Shown one piece after another: positions 42,801 to 48,959 of a stretch of DNA of 64,000 nt (position 1 is its first letter; every line of letters starts with the position of its first letter). The stretch comes from Pyxicephalus adspersus. Taxonomy: Eukaryota; Chordata; Amphibia; Anura; Pyxicephalidae. The position numbers and the translations under genes were made by a program. The notes under the pieces were generated by a model. It saw only the letters and a list, made by a program, of their open reading frames with translations, was not told the DNA's origin and ran no database searches. Where the stretch lies: assembly GCF_032062135.1 (NCBI RefSeq), contig NC_092866.1, forward strand, positions 25,707,158-25,771,157, read 5' to 3'.

Positions 42801-43012
42801 TGTTCCCTTTCTTGTTCTTCGAGCACCGGTACCTCATATTTCTGGGAAGTATCTGGGGCGACAATTGTGTTATTTGTATATTGGATTCCATTCTGTTCTT
42901 TAACTAAAATCAGTTCAACATCTTTCTTTTCTGGGGAAAACTCATTAAAAGGAACCACAACTGACAACCTATGGTCAGTATGACCCTGAATGAGGATCTT
43001 GGATTTCGGCAT
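3788..43012 (-). CDS. SLC6A2: SLC6A2-like noradrenaline/adrenaline transporter, 5' half of gene (six coding exons, 3' end outside window)
   Basis: Sodium- and chloride-coupled plasma membrane transporter that recaptures catecholamines into neurons. Six exons (43012-42700, 27431-27300, 21913-21676, 20350-20212, 14820-14686, 3891-3788) join in phase to give 353 full codons plus two bases, about the first 57% of a roughly 620-residue family member. Visible marks: TM1 with the amine-binding Asp88 in [14 protein letters not shown]2 [15 protein letters not shown]3 with Tyr165; second extracellular loop with Cys189/Cys198 and three N-glycosylation sequons (Asn197, Asn205, Asn211) as in human NET; TM4-TM6 ending NNCY. 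Loop residues such as NCTDPNLLN and KYSKYK match NET rather than DAT, from my memory of the human proteins; the N-terminus is more DAT-like. No stops or frameshifts in any exon. DAT (SLC6A3) is the main alternative, judged unlikely. The bullfrog adrenaline transporter is expected to be the same orthologue. Confidence 0.93.
5607..5629. repeat. (AT)n microsatellite
   Basis: Alternating AT run of about 23 bp, followed by an ATT-rich tail to 5660. Confidence 0.95.
6290..7020 (+). repeat. GC-richer CT-strand interspersed repeat, unclassified
   Basis: A 700-bp block of contrasting composition, rich in CCTG, CTTG and GTTCC on the plus strand and ending near 'ctagttgccctgtctcc'. The style is that of long frog repeats that resemble LTRs, and it is reminiscent of the family at 59.4-60.7 kb, but I could not align the two. 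Overlapping ORFs here (6476-6736, 6657-6902) are low-complexity and not considered genes. Confidence 0.35.
7318..7378. repeat. (ATT/AAT)n microsatellite
   Basis: Interrupted ATT then AAT repeats over 60 bp. Confidence 0.95.
7858..8040 (+). repeat. Core-like short interspersed repeat, copy A
   Basis: Contains tttatatagtgccaac, cgctttacaatgta, atatcactaactgtccctca and gtccctaccataatcat in order. The same order recurs at 13895-14160, so this is a dispersed family; the pattern is common in frog and fish genomes. Confidence 0.75.
8567..8632 (+). repeat. Degenerate 'GAAACGCGTC' hairpin motif
   Basis: Arms GTGTGAC (8567-8573) and GTCACAC (8626-8632) enclose a small stem GCCT/AGGC (8589-8601) followed by aaaacgtgtcg. 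It is a decayed relative of the motif at 54670-54710. Confidence 0.45.
9034..9582 (+). mobile_element. Truncated mariner-like transposon with transposase N-terminus
   Basis: The left end TACGAGGGGGTGCTGAGAAG at 9034 matches the terminal-repeat style of mariner elements. From about 9190, frames shift between stretches reading [46 protein letters not shown] and [16 protein letters not shown], the paired helix-turn-helix DNA-binding half of a mariner transposase. The copy stops near KLSAMWVLK; the catalytic D,D34D half and right end are missing. At least two frameshifts, so a dead fossil. Confidence 0.85.
10695..10915. repeat. 'gcgtttt'-rich frog repeat
   Basis: Recurring gcgttt/acgttt/aaacg motifs with 'ccattgaaatcaatggaagcg' palindromic centre. 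A looser version may be at 7030-7160. It looks like a dispersed, internally repetitive element; family name unknown. Confidence 0.5.
13895..14160 (+). repeat. Core-like short interspersed repeat, copy B (longer)
   Basis: Shares gcgctttacaaag, tcatatcactagctgtccct and ttcctaccatagtaat with copy A, then extends through gtgggaggaaaccc, gggaagaacatacaaactcc and gcagatagtgccctgg, a string common in vertebrate interspersed repeats. Confidence 0.8.
14686..14820 (-). CDS. SLC6A2: SLC6A2 fifth coding exon (TM5 and extracellular loop 3)
   Basis: 135 nt, 45 codons, residues 275-319, phase 0 on both sides. The acceptor is AAATTATAG (AG at 14822-14821) and the donor CCTACT|GTAAGT (GT at 14685-14684). [17 protein letters not shown] is TM5; [19 protein letters not shown] lies outside. 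At the end the sequence reads DFRRLKEPT where human NET has DFYRLKEAT: Tyr to Arg (codon AGA) and Ala to Pro (CCT) at otherwise well conserved positions. The frame is open. Confidence 0.93.
15205..15352 (+). repeat. 'attgtaagctcttc' short interspersed repeat, copy 1
   Basis: Runs from ctagattgtaagctcttctg through gggcagggtccttccctcc, gtaatttgcaacccctattt and aatatgttggcgctatataa, ending in AAT repeats. Copies also at 23238-23374, 31545-31607, 59200-59325 (inverted) and 63645-63702 (inverted). Abundant family in frogs. Confidence 0.85.
16505..16570 (+). repeat. Foldback element, left half
   Basis: Starts gatttattaaagctctccaa, then ggctggagaggataaactttc and atcagctaacctggaat; matches the left arm of the full copy at 37041-37252. 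Confidence 0.75.
16560..18450 (-). mobile_element. L1-type LINE remnant, antisense (ORF1 pieces and ORF2 endonuclease)
   Basis: On the minus strand: an ORF1 leucine-rich coiled coil (18136-17900, [15 protein letters not shown]), then an ORF1 C-terminal piece (about 17745-17560) reading [16 protein letters not shown], then an ORF2 APE-type endonuclease from [11 protein letters not shown] (about 17485) through [27 protein letters not shown] (about 17120) and [11 protein letters not shown] (about 16940). The reverse transcriptase is absent. Several stops and frameshifts. Oriented like the host gene, so it lies in the sense direction of the SLC6A2 pre-mRNA. Confidence 0.85.
20013..20033. repeat. 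(AT)n microsatellite
   Basis: Alternating AT run inside the intron, just downstream of coding exon 4 in transcription order. Confidence 0.95.
20212..20350 (-). CDS. SLC6A2: SLC6A2 fourth coding exon (end of loop 2, TM4)
   Basis: 139 nt completing Glu228 and encoding residues 229-274, phase 2 to phase 0. The acceptor is TTACCATAG and the donor GGAAAA|GTGAGT (GT at 20211-20210). The protein reads [20 protein letters not shown], then the hydrophobic TM4 segment, then [11 protein letters not shown]. All landmarks are shared with human NET and [11 protein letters not shown] is closer to NET GIHDIGLP. Confidence 0.95.
20351..21675 (-). other. SLC6A2 intron after coding exon 3 (1.3 kb)
   Basis: Bounded by GTAAGT and TACCATAG. 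It contains a decayed foldback element at 21206-21400; the rest is AT-rich without recognisable features. Confidence 0.9.
21206..21400. repeat. Foldback element, decayed full-length copy
   Basis: Left arm aaacctctccaag and aagtgatccaacaaacctgg; right arm cttgaagagctttaataaat ending tcaggccca. Arms are partly self-complementary as in the copy at 37041-37252. Confidence 0.7.
21676..21913 (-). CDS. SLC6A2: SLC6A2 third coding exon (TM3 and large extracellular loop)
   Basis: 238 nt, residues 149-228, phase 1 to phase 2. The acceptor is TTTTCTAG (AG at 21915-21914) and the donor TATGA|GTAAGT (GT at 21675-21674). TM3 reads [18 protein letters not shown] with Tyr165 aligned to human NET Tyr152, part of the aromatic lid over the substrate. 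The extracellular loop carries Cys189 and Cys198, a disulfide pair in the family, and sequons NCT, NAS and NGT. The run [20 protein letters not shown] is the best NET-versus-DAT discriminator in the window. Confidence 0.96.
22655..22860 (+). repeat. CT-rich long repeat family, 3' tail copy
   Basis: Shares 'atctgtgggctcctggtcct', 'gggggcaaccagtctcccga' and 'gaccagggccttaca' with the copy ending at 60690. Only the tail is present. Confidence 0.75.
23238..23374 (+). repeat. 'attgtaagctcttc' short interspersed repeat, copy 2
   Basis: Begins agattgtaagctcttcaggg and runs through tctgtcatttgcaacccc to atatgttggagctatataaa. Confidence 0.85.
23388..23447. repeat. 14-bp perfect inverted repeat (hairpin)
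   Basis: cccgaccttggttc (23388-23401) and gaaccaaggtcggg (23434-23447) with a 32-base loop, directly after short-repeat copy 2. Probably the end of another dispersed repeat. Confidence 0.85.
25385..26006. mobile_element. Complete TTAA-flanked nonautonomous element (piggyBac-like MITE)
   Basis: A 622-bp unit begins TTAACCTCCCTAG (25385) and ends CGAGGGAGGTTAA (26006): short terminal inverted repeats flanked by TTAA on both sides, the target-site duplication used by piggyBac transposases. Inside are a GC-rich CpG block (25500-25650) and, in the AT-rich half, long subterminal inverted arms (about 25735-25790 against 25903-25960) with the shared core tttattttacagtata. No transposase ORF, so it would have moved in trans. 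The classification rests on TTAA and the CC start only. Confidence 0.75.
26685..26818. repeat. Foldback element, right half
   Basis: agtccaggattgaagacatttg, tccattccagatttgctggt and tattctccagccttaggagc correspond to the centre and right arm of the copy at 37041-37252. Confidence 0.7.
27300..27431 (-). CDS. SLC6A2: SLC6A2 second coding exon (TM2)
   Basis: 132 nt, the size expected for this exon in the family; residues 105-148, phase 1 to phase 1. Encodes [28 protein letters not shown] and the first intracellular loop up to KICPCFK. The acceptor is a T-rich tract ending CAAG, with the exon starting at 27431. The downstream donor is AAAG|GCAAGT: the two intron bases at 27299-27298 are GC, not GT. 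Phase 1 is required by the next exon, which begins GT GTT GGC, so the GC site is the one that fits. Human NET has NREG and CPFF where this has NRQG and CPCF. Confidence 0.95.
27840..29335 (+). mobile_element. L1-type LINE remnant, ORF1 and start of ORF2
   Basis: Plus-strand pieces: an ORF1 RNA-binding region with [20 protein letters not shown] and [10 protein letters not shown] (about 28335-28430), then [17 protein letters not shown] (about 28501-28550) and [20 protein letters not shown] (about 28700-28770), then an ORF2 endonuclease fragment with [18 protein letters not shown] (about 29040) and [14 protein letters not shown] (about 29200). Several stops and frameshifts; reverse transcriptase missing. 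Antisense to SLC6A2. The two longer minus-strand ORFs across 27576-27992 are shadows of this element. Confidence 0.8.
29345..29500. mobile_element. Fragment of the TTAA-flanked element, inverted relative to 25385-26006
   Basis: 29404-29476 is a perfect 73-bp reverse complement of 25727-25799. The adjoining AT-rich bases (29345-29403) are also related but diverged. Terminal repeats are not visible, and it abuts the L1 remnant on its left. Confidence 0.85.
30206..30224. repeat. Poly(A) tract
   Basis: About 18 consecutive A; may be the tail of an old retroposon, but no body was recognised in front of it. Confidence 0.8.
31545..31607 (+). repeat. 'attgtaagctcttc' repeat family, 3' fragment
   Basis: cttaatgtacagcactgcgg followed by tatatgttagagctttataa, equal to the tail of copies at 15.3 and 23.3 kb. 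Confidence 0.65.
33202..33321 (+). repeat. Direct duplication of a 40-bp unit
   Basis: tttatgttgcaatacaatcc followed by acatctgactgtatggtatg at 33202-33241 recurs at 33280-33321 with one substitution and a 2-bp insertion; the copies are separated by 38 bp. Confidence 0.95.
33715..34260 (-). mobile_element. Tc1-like transposase fossil, C-terminal half
   Basis: Minus-strand translation across frames shows [17 protein letters not shown] (about 34160), then [20 protein letters not shown] (about 33890), then [18 protein letters not shown]. These align with the GCFS block and the DLNPIENLW...K block (third catalytic residue) of Tc1 transposases. Stops and frameshifts throughout; the N-terminal domain is not seen. 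Confidence 0.7.
35942..36050. repeat. Foldback element, left half
   Basis: agactggagaagatatacttt, atcagtatatcctgggtaat and aaacctgaaatggatttctt correspond to the left arm of the copy at 37041-37252. Confidence 0.65.
36400..36575 (+). mobile_element. Second Tc1-like transposase fragment
   Basis: Plus-strand frames give [18 protein letters not shown] (second catalytic Asp region) and [11 protein letters not shown], matching the DPKHT and WPSQSPD blocks of Tc1/mariner-type transposases. Short and frameshifted, and on the opposite strand to the fossil at 33.7-34.3 kb. Confidence 0.65.
37041..37252. mobile_element. Foldback element, best full-length copy
   Basis: A 212-bp near-palindrome. Left arm: actgatttaataaaggccgg, agaagatccactttcatcag, gtgatccaccaaaccaggaa. 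Right arm: ctggatcacccagtttcact, cttgaagagctttaataaat. Centre: aacatttgctagcaaatagc. No coding capacity; four other partial copies lie in this window. Behaves like a MITE or foldback element; target duplication not established. Confidence 0.85.
38120..38180. repeat. Core-like repeat fragment
   Basis: tattaatatagcaccaacat followed by attacgtagcattgtacat, the 'agcgccaacatattacgcagcgctgtaca' segment of the short-repeat family in the opposite sense. Confidence 0.55.
38848..39641. mobile_element. TIR element of 0.8 kb with internal hairpin
   Basis: The left end atatatactcaagtataagt and the reverse complement of the right end (CGTATATACCCGAGTATAAG) form imperfect terminal inverted repeats; the motif recurs internally near 38930 and 39575. 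Inside are a 28-bp hairpin with 26 matches (39128-39155 and 39169-39196) and three tandem copies of attcagtgggggtat (39280-39323). No transposase. 'tatactcgagtataag' repeats are known to me from frogs and reptiles; superfamily not assigned. Confidence 0.7.
42700..43012 (-). CDS. SLC6A2: SLC6A2 first coding exon (N-terminus and TM1)
   Basis: Encodes residues 1-104 and one base of codon 105. The ATG at 43012-43010 directly follows a polypyrimidine-CAG (AG at 43014-43013), so the exon probably starts at the initiator codon. The reading frame stays open upstream to another ATG at 43096, but the sequence there looks like intron, and the start MPKSK resembles human DAT MSKSK, which supports 43012. 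Residues 1-72 are cytosolic and include [26 protein letters not shown] leads into TM1 with Asp88. Ser86 stands where human NET has Ala73. The donor is GGCG|GTAAGA, GT at 42699-42698, phase 1. Confidence 0.93.
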
Positions 43013-43973
43013 CTGAAAAATATTAGCTGTGCAACAAGAGCTGTATAGGATTTTCAAGAAGAAGAAACAAAATGCAGTCTTTGTACTGACGTTCAACCTT
43101 TTTTTTTCTTCAACTCTTCTCTCTAAAAAGTAAATAAAAATATTGTTTCAGTTTGTAAATCCAAAAATATTTCATTTGACGTATGTATCAGTGTTTAAAT
43201 GTAATACATAAATAAGCTTTATAAACAAATTAGTTAGCTGTTTTCCATATTTGGCACACGGGCTTTATTAGGGAATGTGCCATGATTTTCAGAAAGTCCT
43301 AATCCCTGTATATAGATTTTAGCATTTAGTATTAAAGCACCTGTTATCTATATTAGGATTTAGATTACTTTTGTAATCATTATTTTAAATACATTCCCAA
43401 TTTCATAAACAATTTTCAACATTTTTCAACACACTGTCATCCTTTAAGATGTTGGAGTGGAAGATAAGGCTTATTTTCTTGAAAGTTTAGGTCTGATAAA
43501 TTACATCCATGCCTCTCTGTTCAGTTATACTGCCCCTTCCTAAATAACAAAAAATGTTGCAAGTATAGTGAGGAATCTAGCACAGATATTTGGAAAACTG
43601 TAACAGTTTCATGTCCAGAATTGCAGACACAGAGTTTACAAAAACATATACACAAAGTACAGAAATGGCATTCAAGTTTAAACTAGAAGTCTGATTATGC
43701 CTGTGATTAACACATATTTCCAGTATTTGGATGGACACAGTTTTTCTTGTGCCAGTCTGTAAATTATTTGGAAAATTATATTCTGATTTATTTCACAAGT
43801 ACAAAATAAGTGATTATAATAAAAAAGGAATGCTGTACTAAAATTGCAATAGAGCATCTAACTGTTGTTATGTCATTCTAATATTTTTGGTTTTTAGTAT
43901 TTATTAAGCAGTGATAAAAAGCTAAAATAAAAAAAAGATCACAATACATGCAAACAAAATATTAGGTATTATG

Positions 43974-43975
<2 letters not shown>

Positions 43976-44013
<38 letters not shown>

Positions 44014-44020
44014 ATATATA
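43976..44020. repeat. (AT)n microsatellite
   Basis: About 35 bp of AT plus an interrupted extension, lying only 9 bp from the candidate exon 1 donor. Confidence 0.95.
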
Positions 44021-44030
44021 TTAGACTTAC

Positions 44031-44166
44031 CAGCTTACAGCAAGCAGAAACATGGGTTCAACATCAACAAGTCATTCACTAAATTTATCTGGAACAACAT
44101 GAAGACTGTCTCTTTATCCTTGCACTCTCCAAGGGAAAACTCAGTGATCCTTCTGTTATGAGGAAA
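44031..44166 (-). other. Candidate noncoding first exon (5' UTR) of SLC6A2
   Basis: A strong donor, GCTG|GTAAGT (GT at 44030-44029), lies 1.0 kb upstream of the first coding exon. Mammalian SLC6A2 and SLC6A3 have a noncoding first exon, so an upstream donor is expected. The left limit is open: transcription could start near 44165 under a TATA-like box, or the TTCTATTCTTTACAG tract ending at 44167 could be an acceptor of an internal noncoding exon. A 21-codon upstream ORF runs from ATG at 44100 to TAA at 44037-44035, ending four bases before the donor. No transcript evidence is available. Confidence 0.35.
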
Positions 44167-44184
44167 CTGTAAAGAATAGAAAGA

Positions 44185-44225
44185 TGCCAGCTTTTAAACC
44201 ATGATACACTCCATGCACGTGCTGT
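44185..44225 (-). promoter_or_regulatory. Candidate SLC6A2 core promoter: TATA-like box and E-box
   Basis: On the minus strand GGTTTAAAAG (44200-44191) lies 25-30 bases upstream of the possible start near 44165. A palindromic E-box GCACGTGC sits at 44215-44222. Spacing is plausible for a TATA promoter, but the region is AT-rich and has no CpG island, so chance occurrence is possible. Confidence 0.25.
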
Positions 44226-44979
44226 TTGGTAAATCAATACACCCACTGTAGACATTGAAAACTCAGCAGCACCACCTATGGGTACTACAGCAAATAATAA
44301 CCAGCAATCTGCATAGACCACTTGTGTTTATTCTGTGAATAAAAAAATTTGGATTTAATTTTGTCTAAAAAAGTCAAAAACAAGTATAATAATGAAATTA
44401 TTATATATCTCTTAAGCATAATGCATTACAAGGACATATAAGCAATCTGAAATATGTAAATTAGCATGCCCTTAGGTTGAGCTGCAGTAAAATGGAAGAG
44501 AAAGATTATCTGGATCACATCAAATGTAATTTATATTGATGTTCCCACAGGAACATAACAGAAAGTAAGAATTAACCTGTTGGCTGCTCATTTTTTACAG
44601 CATTTGATTTAGTATCTAAAACTGTAAAGTAAATTGTAGTTTTGATTTCTTGTGTGCAAAAGCTAGCTAAACGCACAGGGTAGTGTCTACACTAATAGTT
44701 TCAACAGGTACATAAATATGCTTAGAAATAAAATGACGCAGACCATTCTGCAGACATGAATGGACAAGGTAAAATAACTGTGTCATAACAAAAATAAATC
44801 CTATGCTTTTGCAAATTTAAAACCTATTTTTCACATGTCATGTACAATGGCAAAATGGTACTATGGACACATTTGTTAACATCCTATATTAATATTCATA
44901 TGGGGGTGTGGATGGCTTTGAGTGTGGACATACACTAGGAAATCTCCAAATCTGGCCTACACTTTAACACCTGTACAGA

Positions 44980-46850
44980 GGTGAACAATCTTACCTTTTG
45001 GGCAAACCCTGAGGCCAAAGGGACCCCAGAGATCTAGAAGAGTAAAAAACACCAAAAACCCTCCATTTAAACATAGTATCAATCATGGTCTCGCCTGGTA
45101 AAACGGCACTGTATTCTGCTGAATCATGTTTTTGGTACCATGCTGAGAAGGGTTTAGAAGATCCCCCACAAGTTATGCAACAACATTTGATTAACAAAGG
45201 GGGCCAACAATCGGACAGTGACTGTCAGACAGAAAGTCCAGAATACACAGTACCCTGAGAGAGCCTGGTCTGAGACCCCCATGGAGTATTCCTCTACAAT
45301 AGCACAGAGAGACCTTTTACCTAGGTTGTGGCCCCCCCTTGGCCGATCTATGTCCACAAAGCAGCATGATAACCCAGCACACCCATCCCCCTCATACACA
45401 ATGTCAAGGACGGAAGTGAGTGCCCTATTGGAGCTTCTTCCAGCTGTTTCACAGTTTTTGCCAGTCAAACAACTTATACCTTACCCCACAGCACATTCAG
45501 TGAAAGGGATAACCATACATCACAATGACAATGAGAAGGGCTGTACTCCATCACCTAATAAACAGCTGGGCATAGAGCCCTGGAAAAGAGCAGTAAAAGA
45601 ATCAGGAGGGCAATGTTTTTGGAAGACATTCATTAAGTCCATGCTATTGAAGGGGGACTTCCAACAGTTAGTTAAGATAGTAAAATCCTTGCAGGGAGGA
45701 AATTCATACCTTTAGAGTTGTACACTCTTATGTAGAGAGCTGATTCTGTTGACTTGCAGTCAACTAAAATTCCAAGCTTCAATAACAAAAATTACCACAG
45801 ACCTGGACGATTTGAACAAATAGGAACCTTACAATATTAGAGGCCTGAAGTCACTATCTGATCTTCCTGTGGTTTTCCAGTCTATTTTCAACACTATTTT
45901 TGGTTTCCACTTTATAACCTAAAAATTTAGTTCAAGTCTTAACAGTTTTAGACTCCTAGACCAATCTTCTAGGCCCAGGGATGTCATCTGCAGATGGCAC
46001 AATTTTCTTGTTAAGGAGGAAATTATGTTTGTTGCCTCTAATATGAGACCTATTGACTTTGATGGTGCATCTGTTCAACTGTTTCAAGCTGTCTCTTGTG
46101 TTAACCTACAGCACAGGCTTGCTTTACAACCGCTATGGACTGTCTTGTGAAATATTTCTAATGTTGGGGTTTCCAATTAGCCTCACTGCTCATAAGGATG
46201 GGGGCATGGTTTGTGTTGCAATACTCAGAGGACTTACAGAAGGTTTGGCTATTACTTTCTTTGATCTTGAGTTGGGACCACCTTACAGTTTTCACCTAAG
46301 CATGTCCCTTCTGGCAGCCAGTACAGAAATATCCCACACAGTCTAGCCTCTCTCTACCTTAGAGTACCCATTTTGTAATTCTGACTACCCAGACACACTG
46401 TTTTATGGATACTTTCTACATACCCTTTTTTATCTCAATGTCTGCAGTTATACCTACTTACCTGGAGGATTTCAATATTGTGGGAACTTTTGAAATAAGT
46501 TCCTCCATCTGAATTACCGGACAATGGTTTCTACTCTCATTTATTTTACAGACACTGGAGGAAGTATAAGGATTCCCATGGGTGACAGTCAGACCTTTGT
46601 GGAGTCTCCCTAATACTGGTCTCTTCAAAGAGTAGTATATGATGCCTATTGTCCTACACCCCAAGGTCCCTTTATGACCTGTGCAGATGTTACACCAAAA
46701 ATTGGCTAAGGGCTGCTTTGTTCTCTTCTAGGTTTCAATAAACAGTTCTCTTACAACACATTTGGGCCTTTTCCATGTTACCATGGATTACCATGGAATA
46801 CTTTGATATTGTTTTTTGTTTTCTAAAAGCTGTCTCATAAAATGGGCTAT
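44980..46850 (+). mobile_element. L1-type LINE remnant, ORF1 and start of ORF2 (5' part)
   Basis: A 165-codon open frame at 45218-45715 has no motif I recognise but is placed like an L1 ORF1 N-terminus. Downstream frames carry PRDVICRWHNFLVKEEIMF (about 45975) and IDFDGASVQLFQAVSCVNLQ, then FPISLTAHKDGG (about 46170), the ORF1 C-terminal RNA-binding block. EDFNIVGTF at about 46465 resembles the GDFN motif of the ORF2 endonuclease. Frames shift repeatedly. It appears to be interrupted by the CR1 that follows. Confidence 0.65.
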
Positions 46851-46854
46851 TTGA

Positions 46855-48945
46855 ATGCAGCTTGTGCTGGCTGGGCATGACCCAGCTGACTTGGTCCATG
46901 TTGGGACAAGGACAGGATATATAGGAGATGGAGAATCCTTAACAATTATTTTAAAGAACTAGGTTTCAAGTTGAAGGAAAGGACCTCCAATGTTTTATTC
47001 TCTGGAATATTGCCTGTACCATGCACAACACAGAAGAGGCAGAGGGAGCTTAGACAACCAAAAGCATGGCTTAAGTCCTGGTGTAAAAAGGAATGGTTTA
47101 GGTTCTTAAATCACTGAGCTGACTTTTCATTGGGGTAAAACCTATATGCCAGAGATGGTTTGCATCTAAATGGAAGAGGGTCTGCTGTGCTAGGGGAAAG
47201 AATTATGGAAATGGTGGAGGAATATTTAACTTGGGACAGAGGGGGGTGGGACAGTTAAATAATGTGGCAGAAAGGTCAGACAGGTGTCAGTCACTAGTGG
47301 AGGGTGGGTTGGGAAGAAATATAAGGAGTTTACCAATTTACACACACAACATTGGATTGTGCAATGCTAATTGTATTGAAAAACAGAAGTATTTTGCAAA
47401 CAGTGCTGGTAAATGCAGCAATAGTTTAAAGAGCCTGTTCACCAATACTAGAAGTCTAGCAAACAAAAGCAATATGACTTAGTTGGTATTGCTGAATCCC
47501 AGCTTTGTTCGTCACATGACTGGGCTGTCAATATTCCTGGTTATACTTACTCTCTTTCCTAAAGACAGAGTCAACCGACAAGGAGGTGGTGTCTGTCCGT
47601 ATGTGAGAAGTGATCTGAAAGTGAATGAATAAAAAGAAATTGTTGATGGTGAGGTTGAGACATTATTGGGAAGAGTTGAATATGAGGATGCAAAAATAAA
47701 TAGGTAGACAGTGGAATAGCACACAGACTGTTAGTATGCAAATTGGGGTCTATAGGTTTTAAAAATTTAATCTGTAAATGGATAGAGAACTGGCTTAAAG
47801 AGAGAAGTGATTAATGATTCATGCTCCGAATGATCTAAGGTTATTAGTGGTGTACCCCAGGGTTTAGTGTTGCGACCTTTACTGTTTAACATCTTTATAA
47901 ATTATATAGCGTTTGGGATTAAAAGTAACATTTCTGTGTTTGCAGATGACACCAATGGAATAAAGTCCATACAGCATGCCTTTAATCTACAAGCAGACTT
48001 GGATGTACTGTTTGATTGGGCAGCCAAGTGGCAAATGACATTTAATAGTGAGAAATGTAAAGGTATGCACTTGGGGGCAAACAACATGCATGCTTCATAC
48101 TGTCTAGGGGGAATACATTTGGGGTAGTCAGAAATAGAAAAGGATCTGGGGGTTCTGGTAGATCATAGACTTAATAATAGCATGCAATGCCAAGGTGCAA
48201 TATCTAAAGCTAGCAAGACTTCCTTGTATTAAAAGAGGAATAGACTGCAGGGATCAAGACATAATCCTGCCCCTGTACAAAGCATTGGTCAGACCACTTC
48301 TGCAATTTATCCAGTTTTGGGCACCAGTTGACAAAAAAGGACATTGTGGAATTGGGGAGAGTGCAGAAAAGGGCAACTAAATCAATAAAAGGATTGGAGG
48401 AACTCAGCTATGAGGGAAGATTAGCTGAACTAAACCTATTTTCCCTTGAGAAGAAACTTTTAAGGGGGATATGATCACCATGTGTAAATATGTAAACGGT
48501 TTATATAGAGAACTCTCTTCCCAACCATTCACTTTAAGCTCATTACAAAGGACAGGAGGGCACTATTTGCATCTGGAGGAAAAAAGTTTTAGCTCCAGTT
48601 AAGGAATGGATTCTTAATTGTACGGTCTGTGAAAATGTGGAATAGACTCCCTCCAGAAGTAGTAGTAGAAAAGCTGGATGCTTTTCTAGAAGCATAGAAT
48701 ATACCTGGGTATTAAAGCTTTAAAGTAAAGATAACAGACTGTTGTTCCAGAGAACCACTGATTGCCTCAGTGAATCAGGAAGGAATTTTTTCCCCTGTTA
48801 GACCAAATTATACCAGGCTTTTCGCCTTCCTCTGAATCAACTATGTTCCTGAGGATTTTTTTATCTTGGATAGGTTTATTTCCATAGTGGTTGAACTGGA
48901 TGGACTTATGTCTTTTTTCAACCTGACTAATATATAACTATGTAT
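46855..48945 (+). mobile_element. CR1-type LINE, internally deleted and 3'-complete
   Basis: In order on the plus strand: an esterase-like ORF1 tail (FSGILPVPCTTQKRQREL near 47000; DGLHLNGRGSAVLGERI near 47160); endonuclease pieces (SSHDWAVNIPGYT near 47510; RVNRQGGGVCPYVRSDLKVN near 47570); then, after a missing stretch near 47.7 kb, reverse transcriptase from LRPLLFNIFINYIAFG (47870) through FADDTNGIKS (catalytic FADD at 47938) and LFDWAAKWQMTFNSEKCK; then [20 protein letters not shown] and WNRLPPEVVVEKLDAFL. The 3' tail has ggttgaactggatggactta, a typical frog CR1 end. Stops and frameshifts throughout. Confidence 0.85.
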
Positions 48946-48959
48946 GCTTAGGTCTCAGC

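Noticed and set aside
42557..43096. Upstream in-frame ATG at 43096 as SLC6A2 start
   Set aside because: The extra 28 residues look like translated intron with a polypyrimidine tract and CAG directly before the ATG at 43012, and MPKSK fits the family N-terminus.
45218..45715. 165-codon open frame
   Set aside because: Longest unexplained plus-strand ORF, but it lies where an L1 ORF1 N-terminus is expected, has no host-gene motif, and the sequence after it is frameshifted L1. Treated as part of the LINE.
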